DNA of 59,232 bases from Lachnospiraceae bacterium (GTDB lineage Bacteria; Bacillota; Clostridia; Lachnospirales; Lachnospiraceae), in contig JAFRWN010000139.1 of NCBI GenBank assembly GCA_017437965.1, forward strand, positions 1-59,232. Direction: 5' to 3'. Each line of letters opens with the position of its first letter. The stretch's first letter is position 1. Shown piece after piece: positions 42,422 through 51,243 of the stretch. The translations under genes and the position numbers were made by a program. A model generated the notes under the pieces. It made no database searches and had not been told where the DNA came from. It was given only the letters and a program-made list of their open reading frames with translations.

Positions 42422-42823
42422 TTATTGTTTTTTGAAAACGTAATATGCTCCGGCACCGAGGAATATTCCGCTGCCAAGTGTCAGTAGGACACCCGATACA
42501 AAGCATATTATCATCGGAATATTTCCGGATGACGTAATGTCTGCCGGATTATCCGGATTGTACTTGATCTTTACACTTTTTCCAACTTTATACTTTGAAC
42601 TGTATTCGTCAAGCTCCTCATTATATTCCTTGCCGTCCACCGTATATTTTACATACACATGATGGGTGTCAGAATCATCGCCGGTACCCGCTTCTACGGT
42701 TATTTCGGTAATTTCTGCAGTTGTTTCGGTATAATCGCTCTGCTTATGCTTCTGTACAAATCCAAGGACAATAAGGATAATTCCGAAAATAAGGCCCAAA
42801 ATGGCAAGTATCAGTTGCTTCAT
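42422..42823 (-). CDS. DUF3592 membrane protein
   Basis: This 133-residue protein has an N-terminal membrane helix (ILAILGLIFGIILIVLGFV), a beta-rich external domain (VYVKYTVDGKEYNEELDEYSS; GKSVKIKYNPDNPADI) and a C-terminal helix (MIICFVSGVLLTLGSGIFLG). This matches the DUF3592 layout. Function is unknown in the family. It is monocistronic, with its own promoter. Confidence 0.82.
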   Translation of the reverse strand: MKQLILAILGLIFGIILIVLGFVQKHKQSDYTETTAEITEITVEAGTGDDSDTHHVYVKYTVDGKEYNEELDEYSSKYKVGKSVKIKYNPDNPADITSSGNIPMIICFVSGVLLTLGSGIFLGAGAYYVFKKQ

Positions 42824-42859
42824 GGCATAGTATCCCTTCTGTTACTTTTTTATAGAAAT

Positions 42860-42888
42860 ATTTTACCATATGTCCGGATTAACATCAA
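42860..42888 (-). promoter_or_regulatory. Promoter of the DUF3592 gene
   Basis: TTGATG (42883-42888) and TAAAAT (42860-42865) on the minus strand are separated by 17 bases, about 40 bases before the ATG. Confidence 0.6.
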
Positions 42889-42957
42889 CCCATTATCTTT
42901 TTCTTCTGAAAAATCTCACAAAGAGCAAAGCAGCGAACATGTAAAAAATAATGTTGC

Positions 42958-42986
42958 GATTATTATTGAAATGTGGTATAAATTAA
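42958..42986 (+). promoter_or_regulatory. Promoter of the 114-residue hypothetical gene
   Basis: TTGCGA and TATAAA are separated by 17 bases, with a TG shortly before the -10 box. Positions are approximate. It precedes the ATG at 43027 by about 40 bases. Confidence 0.5.
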
Positions 42987-43026
42987 GTATATATGTGATT
43001 AAAATTTATACAGCGAGGTATAAATC

Positions 43027-43371
43027 ATGGATATAGAACGAGAAATCGAACTGATGAATCATGTTATCGCCAACGCTATCATCCATGGCGGCGACTGGGA
43101 AGGACCTTATGAGTCAAATACTGTCGGACTTGTTAAAGCTGTCAACAACTGGCTTCGCGAGAAGGGTATCAAAGATAAATACCATGTTGTTGAGGATGCT
43201 TATAATGCGACAATAACAACCGATCCTTTCCCTCTTTACCGTGGTGAAGATGCAGAAAAGCCTTACACGACCCAAAGCGGCAATTTCCCTTTTTTGAAGA
43301 TTGCCCCTATTGATGAAAATGGCTATGCCTACGGCCGTTACAGAAACAACGAGCTTGATGACATTGAATAA
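43027..43371 (+). CDS. Conserved-looking small hypothetical protein (114 aa)
   Basis: This is a soluble 114-residue protein with no signal peptide or membrane segment. It opens with an amphipathic helix (IEREIELMNHVIANAIIHGG), has a helical NNWLREKGIKDKY and a polar C-terminal part with aromatic residues (YAYGRYRNNELDD). GCGAGG precedes the ATG, codon use matches the neighbours and a promoter is present, so it looks real. I do not recognise the family. It stands alone on the plus strand, convergent with the GNAT gene. Confidence 0.7.
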   Translation: MDIEREIELMNHVIANAIIHGGDWEGPYESNTVGLVKAVNNWLREKGIKDKYHVVEDAYNATITTDPFPLYRGEDAEKPYTTQSGNFPFLKIAPIDENGYAYGRYRNNELDDIE

Positions 43372-43379
43372 AGCCCGTT

Positions 43380-43829
43380 TTACTTCACATAGTCCGGATC
43401 TATTCTGATCATTTCAGCAAGAGCTTTGTTCCTGTAATTCAGATCTTCACGAAGCGTAAAGCCCTGCGCTTCCCAGAAGGCATTTCCGCCTTCGTTCTTT
43501 TTGAATGCAACGAGAAGGACCTTGTTGATCCCCTCTTTTTCTAGTGCGTCAAGAGCAAGGTCAACAAGTTTATTTCCTATTCCCATACGTCTGCAATCCG
43601 GCGATACACATGCATGCTGGATGATTCCTCTTCTTCCGTCATGCCCGCAAAGAATGACACCAACTACCTTTTTGTCCAGTACGGCAACATAGGACGTGCT
43701 TGGATTCCGCTTCAGATATTTATCAATTCCTTCGCGTGAATCATCCTTATTGTTCAAACCGTTTCCGCATCTGATCCAAAGTTCATATGCTTCCTCATAG
43801 TCATCAATTGTCATAATTCTGTATTCAAT
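43380..43829 (-). CDS. GNAT family N-acetyltransferase
   Basis: A GNAT protein of about 149 residues. The acetyl-CoA loop is CVSPDCRRMGIGNKLVDLAL, and the C-terminal motif KNEGGNAFWEAQGF is standard for the family. The start is placed at ATG 43829, behind a GAAAGGAAAAAGG stretch; an in-frame ATG 42 bases upstream lies near the end of the preceding gene. The acetyl acceptor is unknown. It follows the flavoprotein gene by 32 bases in the TetR operon. Confidence 0.87.
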   Translation of the reverse strand: MEYRIMTIDDYEEAYELWIRCGNGLNNKDDSREGIDKYLKRNPSTSYVAVLDKKVVGVILCGHDGRRGIIQHACVSPDCRRMGIGNKLVDLALDALEKEGINKVLLVAFKKNEGGNAFWEAQGFTLREDLNYRNKALAEMIRIDPDYVK

Positions 43830-43861
43830 CATGTTTTTTACCTTTTTCCTTTCGTTTGAAT

Positions 43862-44578
43862 TTATTTCCATGGTCTTACCTTGCCGATCCAGCCGTTCTC
43901 ATTCCAGTACTTAAAGTCAGTATATTCGGGATCCTGTTTACCAAGACTTGTCTGCAGCATCCTTACGGCATAGAACTTTGCTTTCACAGTAGTGTTTGTA
44001 TGACCCGGTTTACTATAATCAATGTTTCGCATTTTCCTTGCAACACTGCTAAGCTTCTTTTGGAAGGAATCTCTCTTCTTTTCATCGATTTTGTTCCAGT
44101 CAATTTCTGACATCAATTTAAAGCTTACAACCTTTATCGATGAAATACCCCACCATGAAAGACTGTCTTTAATATCCTTTGCAGTGGATTTTGCGCCTGC
44201 TCCAAGGCATTGTGTAATGATCACCGCACGCTTTCCGAACATTTCTTTTGCAGGACGGTGAGGCATCCATCGGTAACCGAAATGATCCAGCATTGCCTTC
44301 ATTGCGCCGGTGGTATGAAATACATAAGCAGGGGATGTAAATACCAAAAGATCCGCTTCAAGCATAGACTTTTCAATCTTCTGAACTTTTTCTGCATCCT
44401 TACATAGATTCTGTTTCTCGCGGAAACATGCTGTGCAACCCGTACAAAATCCCGGACCGTCCTTCGGAAGATAATACTCTGTTATTTCCGCATTATCCCT
44501 GAACGATTCCAGAAATATTTCTTTCATCCTGTATGTCACACCGTGTTTTTCGGTTCCGTTGATGACTGTAATCTTCAT
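43862..44578 (-). CDS. NAD(P)H-dependent FMN reductase/flavodoxin-fold protein
   Basis: This protein of about 238 residues has a flavodoxin-like fold (KITVINGTEKHGVTYRMKE, phosphate-loop region; VFTSPAYVFHTTGAMKAMLDHF; VIITQCLGAG). A cysteine cluster CTGCTACF...C near residues 45-59 suggests an Fe-S site or zinc site, as in iron-sulfur flavoproteins. ATG 44578 is favoured because it is nine bases from GGAGG; ATG 44584 is only three bases away. Its gene overlaps or abuts the tetR stop, so it is the likely target of TetR control. A quinone, azo or nitro compound reductase role is possible. Confidence 0.83.
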   Translation of the reverse strand: MKITVINGTEKHGVTYRMKEIFLESFRDNAEITEYYLPKDGPGFCTGCTACFREKQNLCKDAEKVQKIEKSMLEADLLVFTSPAYVFHTTGAMKAMLDHFGYRWMPHRPAKEMFGKRAVIITQCLGAGAKSTAKDIKDSLSWWGISSIKVVSFKLMSEIDWNKIDEKKRDSFQKKLSSVARKMRNIDYSKPGHTNTTVKAKFYAVRMLQTSLGKQDPEYTDFKYWNENGWIGKVRPWK

Positions 44579-44580
44579 TA

Positions 44581-45207
44581 TCATTTTCCTCCGTTATTTC
44601 CTGCATACAACCTGTTAAACTGCCTTATATGTGCTTCCAGCGTTTTAAGTGCTTCATCCTCACGTTCCGGATCCCGATCGCACATGGTCAGAAGCATGTA
44701 AATCGGAGCGTAAAAATGCAGGGTCATAATTTCCACATTCTCCGCCAGCAAAACGCCTGCGGAAACCATCAGTCCCAGAAGCATTCCCTGATAGGAAAGC
44801 GGATCATCTACATACTGTTTCATATATAGATCCGCAAGCTTCTTATCATGGAACTGCTCAATGGTCAGCATCTTTCGAAACCGCCTTGTATAGTCATCAT
44901 GTAAGAAATAAAGGAACAAATTGTTTCCGATAACAATCAGCTGCTCTTCCGATATATTCTTATAGATTTCGGCATCCGCAGAAGCGTCAGCACCATTTAT
45001 CTGTAATGCGCCGGCCTCCTCCAAAAACCGTCTGTTCATCTCTTCGATGATCGCATCGAAAATAGCCTGCTTGCTTTTATAATGCTTGTAAATGGACGGA
45101 GCCTTAATTCCTACTCTCTCAGCAATATTTTCCACAAAAACATTTGCATATCCTTTTTCGGAAAACAGAGTCAATGCTTCGTCCATTATCCTTTGTTTAG
45201 TATCCAT
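44581..45207 (-). CDS. TetR-family repressor
   Basis: This 208-residue protein has an N-terminal TetR helix-turn-helix (RIMDEALTLFSEKGYANVFVENIAERVGIKAPSIYKHYKSKQ abridged to its recognition core GIKAPSIYKHYKSKQ) and a helical ligand domain. It is the first gene of a tetR-flavoprotein-GNAT operon whose promoter has two copies of an inverted repeat, so it is almost certainly autoregulated. The inducer is unknown. Confidence 0.92.
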   Translation of the reverse strand: MDTKQRIMDEALTLFSEKGYANVFVENIAERVGIKAPSIYKHYKSKQAIFDAIIEEMNRRFLEEAGALQINGADASADAEIYKNISEEQLIVIGNNLFLYFLHDDYTRRFRKMLTIEQFHDKKLADLYMKQYVDDPLSYQGMLLGLMVSAGVLLAENVEIMTLHFYAPIYMLLTMCDRDPEREDEALKTLEAHIRQFNRLYAGNNGGK

Positions 45208-45222
45208 TTCTTTTCCTCTCCG

Positions 45223-45270
45223 GCTAATTCAAATTAGCTATATTATAAGCTAATTCAAATTAGCTGTCAA
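45223..45270 (-). promoter_or_regulatory. TetR operon promoter with two embedded operators
   Basis: On the minus strand TTGACA (45265-45270) and TATAAT (45242-45247) are spaced by exactly 17 bases. The spacer is almost entirely the inverted repeat AGCTAATTCAAATTAGCT (45248-45265). A second copy, GCTAATTCAAATTAGC (45223-45238), lies directly after the -10 box. The palindrome arms are identical in the two copies and 25 bp apart. TetR dimers on both would occlude the polymerase completely. Confidence 0.92.
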
Positions 45271-45272
45271 GA

Positions 45273-45316
45273 GCAAAAATAAAAAAATCCGAAAGCAGCT
45301 GTTTGCTGCCTCCGGA
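45273..45316 (-). terminator. Rho-independent terminator of the araC-family gene
   Basis: TCCGAAAGCAGC (45288-45299) and GCTGCCTCCGGA (45305-45316) form a 12-bp stem with two G-U pairs and a five-base loop. On the minus strand it is followed by TTTTTTTATTTTT. It lies between the AraC stop codon and the TetR promoter. Confidence 0.88.
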
Positions 45317-45335
45317 CTATTATAAAGCCCTGACA

Positions 45336-46151
45336 TTAATTTCTGTATGCGGCCGGCGATACGCCGACCGTCTTTTTAAAAACTGTGCTGAAATAACAGG
45401 GATCGTTATAACCGCAGGTCTTACTGATCTCGGCAACCGTCATCCCGCTCTCTCTTAAAAGTCTTTTTGCCTCGTCTATCCTTCTTCCTGTCAGATAAGC
45501 GCCCGGACTCATATTAAGGCTGCTTTTGAAAAGCCTGCAAAGATGCTGGTGGGTAATGCCCGACAGAGAAGCCAGATAAGTAACGGGTATATCGCTGCCG
45601 TAATTTTCGTTTATATATTTAAGAGCAGGCACAAGCATTGACAGATTCCTGCTCCTTTTGTTGTCCTCTTCCGTCACAAAGAGCCTTCTGAAGCCTATGA
45701 TATAATCATATACGAGACAGGAACAGCTGTAACCGCTGAACATTATATCCCCCTGCTGTGAGGCTATCATTCTGTCAAAAATATGTCTCATATTGGCAGG
45801 ATCAACGGCTGTAACGGTCATTATCCCCGTCATACCAAGCTTTTTTAACGTCTCGTCACAGGCGCTGCCGTCAAATGCGATCCAGTCAACCTCCCAGATC
45901 CCGTTCACAGGATAATATTCATGTCCGGTTTCCTTCGGAAGAAAGATAAAAGTATTTTCCGCTGTCTCCACTGTCTTTTCTCCAAACCTCAGGATTCCCT
46001 TGCCTTCGCGGCAGAACAAAATCTGATGCCATCTGTATCCGTCAGGCCTTGTTATATGTCCCTGATATCTTGTTCCTCCTATCCCCTTAAGCAAAAACGG
46101 CAGGCCGGCAAGTTCCGGGTCATATGGATAGATTCCGGTATCCTTTTTCAT
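45336..46151 (-). CDS. AraC-family transcription regulator
   Basis: This 271-residue regulator has an N-terminal cupin ligand domain (YRWHQILFCREGKGILRFG; FIFLPKETGHEYYP) and a C-terminal double helix-turn-helix (VTYLASLSGITHQHLCRLFK; MTVAEISKTCGYNDPCYFSTVFKK). It is divergent from the GH26-esterase gene across 277 bases, so control of that gene by a mannan-derived sugar is likely. Confidence 0.9.
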   Translation of the reverse strand: MKKDTGIYPYDPELAGLPFLLKGIGGTRYQGHITRPDGYRWHQILFCREGKGILRFGEKTVETAENTFIFLPKETGHEYYPVNGIWEVDWIAFDGSACDETLKKLGMTGIMTVTAVDPANMRHIFDRMIASQQGDIMFSGYSCSCLVYDYIIGFRRLFVTEEDNKRSRNLSMLVPALKYINENYGSDIPVTYLASLSGITHQHLCRLFKSSLNMSPGAYLTGRRIDEAKRLLRESGMTVAEISKTCGYNDPCYFSTVFKKTVGVSPAAYRN

Positions 46152-46358
46152 TTTTTTAACCTCTTACTAATTATTCCAGAATTTTTGGCAGCTTCGGTTA
46201 TAGCATGGCCAAGCCCCATAAAACGCTTGCTGTTTCTGGCATTTTCTCGTCTGACTACATTGTAAACCGGAGTCATATCAAAGTCAATATATTGTTTTGT
46301 CTGTTATCACTTGTAATTTCTGAACATTTTCAGGAAAGCCTTTTTTCATATTATGATA

Positions 46359-46387
46359 TTGAACATTGCAGTGTAAAATGCTATCAT
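46359..46387 (+). promoter_or_regulatory. Promoter of the GH26-esterase gene
   Basis: TTGAAC (46359-46364) and TATCAT (46382-46387) are separated by 17 bases. The ATG is about 40 bases further. Region 46152-46358 is otherwise AT-rich, and I see no gene or clear operator repeat in it. Confidence 0.7.
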
Positions 46388-46428
46388 TTAATCAGGATCC
46401 GGCACTACAATTTTTCAGGAGGTTTATC

Positions 46429-48354
46429 ATGAAAATAAAAAGAAAACTCGCTCTTTTACTTGCATCGGCAATGCTTTTTTGTCTGACCGGCTGCAATTCT
46501 TCAAAAAATGATCAATCCGGTTCTTCCGGCGATTCCCAAGCAACACCCCAGGAGTCCATAAGCGAAACACCGGTTCCAAACGATCCGGCAAGCAGCTCGG
46601 AAAATAAAAAAGAGGAGGCTCAGAGCGTGGCCGAAAAGAAAAACCTGATCTACGATTACATATGCGATAATTTCGGGAAAGTAATGATCTCCTGCCAGCA
46701 GGAATCCACCTGGATGGGTTCTCCGGATTATGAAATGAACTATATCAAAGATACCACGGGAAAGCTTCCGGCCATGCGCGGACTTGACTTCATGAACAAT
46801 GATTTCAAAGGCGTGGTTTCCCGTTCAAAAGCCTGGGATGCCAAGGGCGGACTTGTCACTATATGCTGGCATACCGGAGTAAACGGAAGCGGCTATCAGG
46901 AAAGCCTTGATGACAACCCCGATTTTTCAAAACTTCTCACCGAAGGCACTCCTGAATATGAAGCAATGATGAAGAGCTGGGACCAGGCTGCAAATGCGCT
47001 TGCCGAGCTTCGCGACGCAAATGTCCCCGTGCTCTGGAGACCTTTCCATGAATTCGACGGACAATGGTTCTGGTGGGGCAAAGGCGGAAAAGACAATTTC
47101 ATAAAGCTATGGCGTCTGATGCATGACAAATTTACGAACGAATACAAGCTTGACAATCTTATCTGGGTTCTCGGTTACTCCGGAGAAGTAAAAGACGACT
47201 GGTATCCCGGCGACGAATATGTCGATATCATCGGTTCGGACACCTACGATAATTCAACCAATCTGAGAGCCTGGAGAAAACTCAAAAAAGTCGCCGAAAA
47301 ACCGATGGCTTTCCACGAATGCGGCAATGTCCCTCCGGTTGAAAAATTTGAAAGCGATAAAGATCTCTGGTCCTGGTTTATGATATGGCATACCGATTAT
47401 ATAACCAAGAACGATAAGGAAAACCTGAAGAAAGTCTATCTGAGCGACAAGGTTATCACCCTCGATGAACTGCCGGACTTCGGCAAAGGCAGTTCGGATT
47501 CCGAAAAAAGCTCAGACAAACAGGAGGCAAGAATGACAAAATATGAAGAAATGATAACAACCGTTCCCGAAGCAGGTTATGATGCATCGCGCGAAGGAGT
47601 TATCTATCCTGAATTCAAAAAATACACCTACTACTCCAATACGGCAGAAAGAGACACCGGCGTTAATGTTCTTCTCCCCATCGATTACTCTGCCGAAAAA
47701 GAATATCCTGTACTCTATATCCTGCATGGCTTCTACGACAGCGAAGACTGGATGGCAAGAGATGTCGTCGGCCTCAGCAGGATACTTACCAATCTGCAGC
47801 TTGACGGCAAAGCAAAGGAAATGATAGTTGTTCTCCCCTATATATACTGCAGCAAGGAAAATGCTTATGTTACAGGAATGGATCTTAAGAACTGTCTTGC
47901 CTACGACAATTTCATCAATGACCTTACAACAGATCTGATGCCCTTTATCGAAAAGACATTCTCTGTTGCAAAAGGACGCGAAAATACTGCGATCACCGGT
48001 TTCTCGATGGGCGGACGGGAATCCCTGTTCATCGGATTTATACATCCCGAACTTTTTTCATATATCGCTGCAGTATGCCCCGCGCCCGGTCTTGTAAGCG
48101 TCAGCGGATCAGGCATGCATCCCGGCCAGATGAAAGACAGCGAAATGACTTTTCCGGAAGACAAAAAGCCCGCCTTGCTTTTGATCTCTTCATCAAAAGC
48201 AGACGGGACAGTAACAACATTTCCTGACAGCTACAGAAACATACTAAAGGCCAACAACGAGGAATTTCTTTCTCAGGTCATGGCGACAACAGGACATGAC
48301 CACACAAGTGTCAAGCCTCATTTATATGTTTTGTTTAAAATGCTTTTCAGTTAA
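46429..48354 (+). CDS. Lipoprotein GH26 endo-mannanase fused to a CE1-like esterase
   Basis: A 641-residue surface lipoprotein (lipobox LTGC, Cys22) with a polar serine/glutamate linker to about residue 68. The GH26 domain spans about 70-345: WRPFHEF (203-209) holds the acid/base Glu208 and AFHECG (294-299) the nucleophile Glu297, with DIIGSDTYDN between. After a short serine/lysine linker (352-366) comes an alpha/beta-hydrolase of the putative-esterase family (375-641) with LHGF, the nucleophile elbow GFSMGG (524-529, Ser526) and GHDH near the end. This suggests simultaneous cutting and deacetylation of acetylated mannan; xylan/lichenan specificity is possible for GH26. The start ATG is behind AGGAGG; the longer frame lacks a signal. 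Confidence 0.88.
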   Translation: MKIKRKLALLLASAMLFCLTGCNSSKNDQSGSSGDSQATPQESISETPVPNDPASSSENKKEEAQSVAEKKNLIYDYICDNFGKVMISCQQESTWMGSPDYEMNYIKDTTGKLPAMRGLDFMNNDFKGVVSRSKAWDAKGGLVTICWHTGVNGSGYQESLDDNPDFSKLLTEGTPEYEAMMKSWDQAANALAELRDANVPVLWRPFHEFDGQWFWWGKGGKDNFIKLWRLMHDKFTNEYKLDNLIWVLGYSGEVKDDWYPGDEYVDIIGSDTYDNSTNLRAWRKLKKVAEKPMAFHECGNVPPVEKFESDKDLWSWFMIWHTDYITKNDKENLKKVYLSDKVITLDELPDFGKGSSDSEKSSDKQEARMTKYEEMITTVPEAGYDASREGVIYPEFKKYTYYSNTAERDTGVNVLLPIDYSAEKEYPVLYILHGFYDSEDWMARDVVGLSRILTNLQLDGKAKEMIVVLPYIYCSKENAYVTGMDLKNCLAYDNFINDLTTDLMPFIEKTFSVAKGRENTAITGFSMGGRESLFIGFIHPELFSYIAAVCPAPGLVSVSGSGMHPGQMKDSEMTFPEDKKPALLLISSSKADGTVTTFPDSYRNILKANNEEFLSQVMATTGHDHTSVKPHLYVLFKMLFS

Positions 48355-48366
48355 CGGCAAACTTAA

Positions 48367-50571
48367 CTATTTGCCCATTTCGAGCTGGGCGCTTACAAGG
48401 CGGTAATAGATTCCCTTCTTTTCCATCAGTTCACTGTGGCTTCCCACCTCCGCTATCTCATGTCCGTCGATGACCATGAGCCTGTCGGCATCCTTAAGCG
48501 TGGAAAGCCTGTGAGCGATCGCAAAGGTCGTACAGTTTTTCCTCAGTCTTTCGATGGCCTTCTGTATCAGGTATTCGCTTTCTGTATCAAGATTCGAGCT
48601 GGCCTCATCAAGTATCAGTATCCTGGGATCAACAAGCACCGCCCTCGCGATAGCGAGTCTCTGCCTCTCTCCTCCCGAAATGTTAAAGCCGTGCTCGCCA
48701 ACATAGGTATTGTAGCCGTCGGGGGTTTTCATGATAAAATCATGGGCATTGGCAAGCTTTGCCGCCCTGATGATCTCCTCCTTTGTCGCATCGGGTTTTG
48801 CAAATTTCAGATTGTTGTAAATGGTTCCGGCGAAGAGAAAATTCTCCTGAAGAACGATTCCGAGTTGCGCATGGTACTCATCCTTCTTGTATTTCTTTAT
48901 GTCTATGCCGTCGATCTCTATGCTTCCGGCATTTACATCGTACAGCCTCATGATAAGGTTGATAAGCGTCGATTTTCCCGTTCCGCTTGCGCCGACCAGG
49001 CCTATCATCTCGCCCGGCTTTGCCGTGAAACTGATGTTCTCAAGCACCGGCGAATAGGAATGATAACCGAAACAGACATTCCTGAATTCGACCTTTCCTT
49101 CTATCCTGTGGGAAAGAGGTTCCTCGCTTTCCGGTATCAGCGGTTCCTCGTCCATGATATCGTAAATACGTTCAAGGCTTGTAAGCAGCGCAGTGATCCT
49201 TCTCGGCAGGAAGGTCATCCACTCAAGAGGACCGTAAAGTATCCAGGCATAGGCGATGAGCTGCGTAAGCTGACCTAAAGTCAGATCGCCGTCAAATACG
49301 CGCAGTCCGCCGTAAAGAGTGATCGCATATATACCCATGCTCATCGTAAAGGTAAGAATGGGATAGAAAACAGCGAAGAAAACCTCGTTTTTGACCGAGA
49401 CCTCTGCGAAATCGTTTGTAAGCTTCTTAAATTTTCCGGCTTCCTCCTTTTCGGTACCGAAGCTCTTTACCACCCTCATTCCGCCGAGCACATCCTGAAG
49501 TCCGGAGTTCAGCTTGTCGCTTTTGGTCCACTGCATATGGAAGCGCCTGTGGACATTTTTCCAGAAGGATATCGAAAGCCCAAGTGCCACGGGTACAAAT
49601 ATAACGGATATGAGCGTCAGCTTTACATTTATGCTCAGCATCACGACAATTGCCGCTATCATGTTAAAAATGCAGGACAGCATGCCCGAGAAGGCCTCCT
49701 CCATGAAGCCGCTGACTTCCTTTGTGTCCCTTGAAATGCGGTTGATGATGGCTCCCGCCCTTCTTTCGTCGATGAAGGACATCGAAAGTAACTGCACCTT
49801 GCGGTAAAGCATATGTCTCATGTCAAGCGAGATTTTTGTTCCTACCGTGTTGCAGAGCCAGTATTTTGCAACGCCTGCGGCAACTCCCACCGCCGTCACG
49901 CCAAGCATGGCTGCGGCAAAGATGCCGATCACCTTAAGATCCGCCTTTCCCGTAACCAGATATTTATCGATAAAAACCTGCTGGAATTTCGGTCTTAAAA
50001 GCTCGACTGCCGCCACTACAAACATTGTCAGGGCGATCACAAGCATATACAGCCTGTAGGAAAAACACAGCTTTGCGAATTTCCTGAGCACGCCCATATG
50101 CGAAGCGCTTTTATGCTCGCCGTGAGCACAGTAAGGACATATCGTCCTGCCCCGCATCGGCCTTCCGCATTCCGGACAGGTCTTTTCTCTTTCAAGGCTC
50201 ACGATCCTCTCGCTTCCCTTATCGCGAAGTATCTCGACAGCCCTTGCAATATATGCCATACGGCTGATATGCTTGTGCGAAAAGCGAAGGAAAAGCTCGT
50301 CATAGTCCCTGTCCCTTCTTTTTAGTACAAGCATGCCCTGTCCCACACCGGGCTCGCATTTAAGCCTTTCGATATCGGATATTCCTATCCTCTCCCTGAC
50401 GCTTCCGGCCTCGATCACACAGAGCTCATCGGCACTGACCGCCAGAAAGGAATCCCTCTGAGTGATGCTGCCGTCACCTCTTATATCAAAGGGCGAGCAG
50501 TATTTTATCTTTTCTTTTGTCATTCCCGATGACGTCTTCAACGGCAGAGGAATCGCAACATTTAAATTCAT
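48367..50571 (-). CDS. ABC exporter-type transporter with N-terminal PH-like domain and zinc ribbon
   Basis: A 734-residue half-transporter. Residues 1-125 form a small beta-rich domain, followed by a zinc ribbon (Cys132, 135, 145, 148). A six-helix ABC exporter membrane domain (about 165-460) precedes the ATPase with GASGTGKST, the signature SGGERQR and ILILDEAS. The N-terminal domain and ribbon are not part of ordinary ABC exporters. It is the last of three genes (ABC, DUF1854, ABC), and the two ABC proteins probably form a heterodimer. NCBI naming links DUF1854-associated ABC transporters to cyanophycin metabolism in proteobacteria; no cyanophycin genes occur here. Confidence 0.87.
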   Translation of the reverse strand: MNLNVAIPLPLKTSSGMTKEKIKYCSPFDIRGDGSITQRDSFLAVSADELCVIEAGSVRERIGISDIERLKCEPGVGQGMLVLKRRDRDYDELFLRFSHKHISRMAYIARAVEILRDKGSERIVSLEREKTCPECGRPMRGRTICPYCAHGEHKSASHMGVLRKFAKLCFSYRLYMLVIALTMFVVAAVELLRPKFQQVFIDKYLVTGKADLKVIGIFAAAMLGVTAVGVAAGVAKYWLCNTVGTKISLDMRHMLYRKVQLLSMSFIDERRAGAIINRISRDTKEVSGFMEEAFSGMLSCIFNMIAAIVVMLSINVKLTLISVIFVPVALGLSISFWKNVHRRFHMQWTKSDKLNSGLQDVLGGMRVVKSFGTEKEEAGKFKKLTNDFAEVSVKNEVFFAVFYPILTFTMSMGIYAITLYGGLRVFDGDLTLGQLTQLIAYAWILYGPLEWMTFLPRRITALLTSLERIYDIMDEEPLIPESEEPLSHRIEGKVEFRNVCFGYHSYSPVLENISFTAKPGEMIGLVGASGTGKSTLINLIMRLYDVNAGSIEIDGIDIKKYKKDEYHAQLGIVLQENFLFAGTIYNNLKFAKPDATKEEIIRAAKLANAHDFIMKTPDGYNTYVGEHGFNISGGERQRLAIARAVLVDPRILILDEASSNLDTESEYLIQKAIERLRKNCTTFAIAHRLSTLKDADRLMVIDGHEIAEVGSHSELMEKKGIYYRLVSAQLEMGK

Positions 50572-50591
50572 CTTCCGTCCTTCTTTTTATC

Positions 50592-51230
50592 CTATAAAAA
50601 CAGATCCAGCTTTTTCAGTTCCCTGCCGCTAAGCCTGGTATAATCGGGGATTTCAAAGCGGTTTTCGTCAAGGTCTGTGATCAAAAGCCTCACATCGTTT
50701 AGATATATCACGCTGTTTGAATTCAGCCTGATGGTAAAGCGGCATCTGCCCTGCTTCGTTTCCACATCCCAGTAAGCAAAGCCGTGCTGCTCCTTTATAT
50801 TGTTTATCTTCGTGATCACAGGCGTAAAATATCTGATGGCAAGCTGTTCCTTTACCATTTTTATGCTCTCTGCATCCAGATCCTTTTCAATATCCTTTAT
50901 CACACCTATTTCCGGAGCCTTTTCGCTTGCCTCGCGCACGGAAATGTAACGGCCCGGATCCGTGAACGGAAAGCCGCTGAAAAAGTTTACCCTTTTGTAG
51001 AACTCTGTAATGTTTCCAACCTCGTCGCTTCCGTCTATCCTCGTTGTTTCCTGACCGTACAGCCCTTTATTTTTCTGTTTTTCCCCGGTCTTTACCAACA
51101 GCGAAACAAAGCCTCCCTTTGTTCGTTCAAAATGGGCGTTTGAACTGTCGAGATATCTTAATCTCAGCATCATCTTAGTTTCTTCTTCCATCTGCTCCAT
51201 GGAAAATTCTTCGTTTTTATTATCCTCCAT
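50592..51230 (-). CDS. DUF1854 family protein
   Basis: This 212-residue soluble protein has an acidic N-terminus (EEFSMEQMEEETKMMLRLRYLD). Its C-terminal half has the family pattern KINNIKEQHGFAYWDVETKQG and VIYLNDVRLLITDLDENRFEIPD. DUF1854 proteins are encoded with ABC half-transporters, as here, between two of them. The repeated beta-strand pattern resembles the small N-terminal domain of the neighbouring ABC proteins, so it may dock to them. Function is unknown. Confidence 0.85.
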   Translation of the reverse strand: MEDNKNEEFSMEQMEEETKMMLRLRYLDSSNAHFERTKGGFVSLLVKTGEKQKNKGLYGQETTRIDGSDEVGNITEFYKRVNFFSGFPFTDPGRYISVREASEKAPEIGVIKDIEKDLDAESIKMVKEQLAIRYFTPVITKINNIKEQHGFAYWDVETKQGRCRFTIRLNSNSVIYLNDVRLLITDLDENRFEIPDYTRLSGRELKKLDLFL

Positions 51231-51243
51231 CTTGCCCTCTTTT

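Noticed and set aside
48356..48375. Possible terminator hairpin between the convergent GH26 and ABC genes
   Set aside because: GGCAAA/TTTGCC gives only a six-base stem and no T-tract follows in either direction.
48436..49278. 280-codon plus-strand frame
   Set aside because: It is antisense to the ATPase part of the exporter gene, which carries complete Walker motifs.
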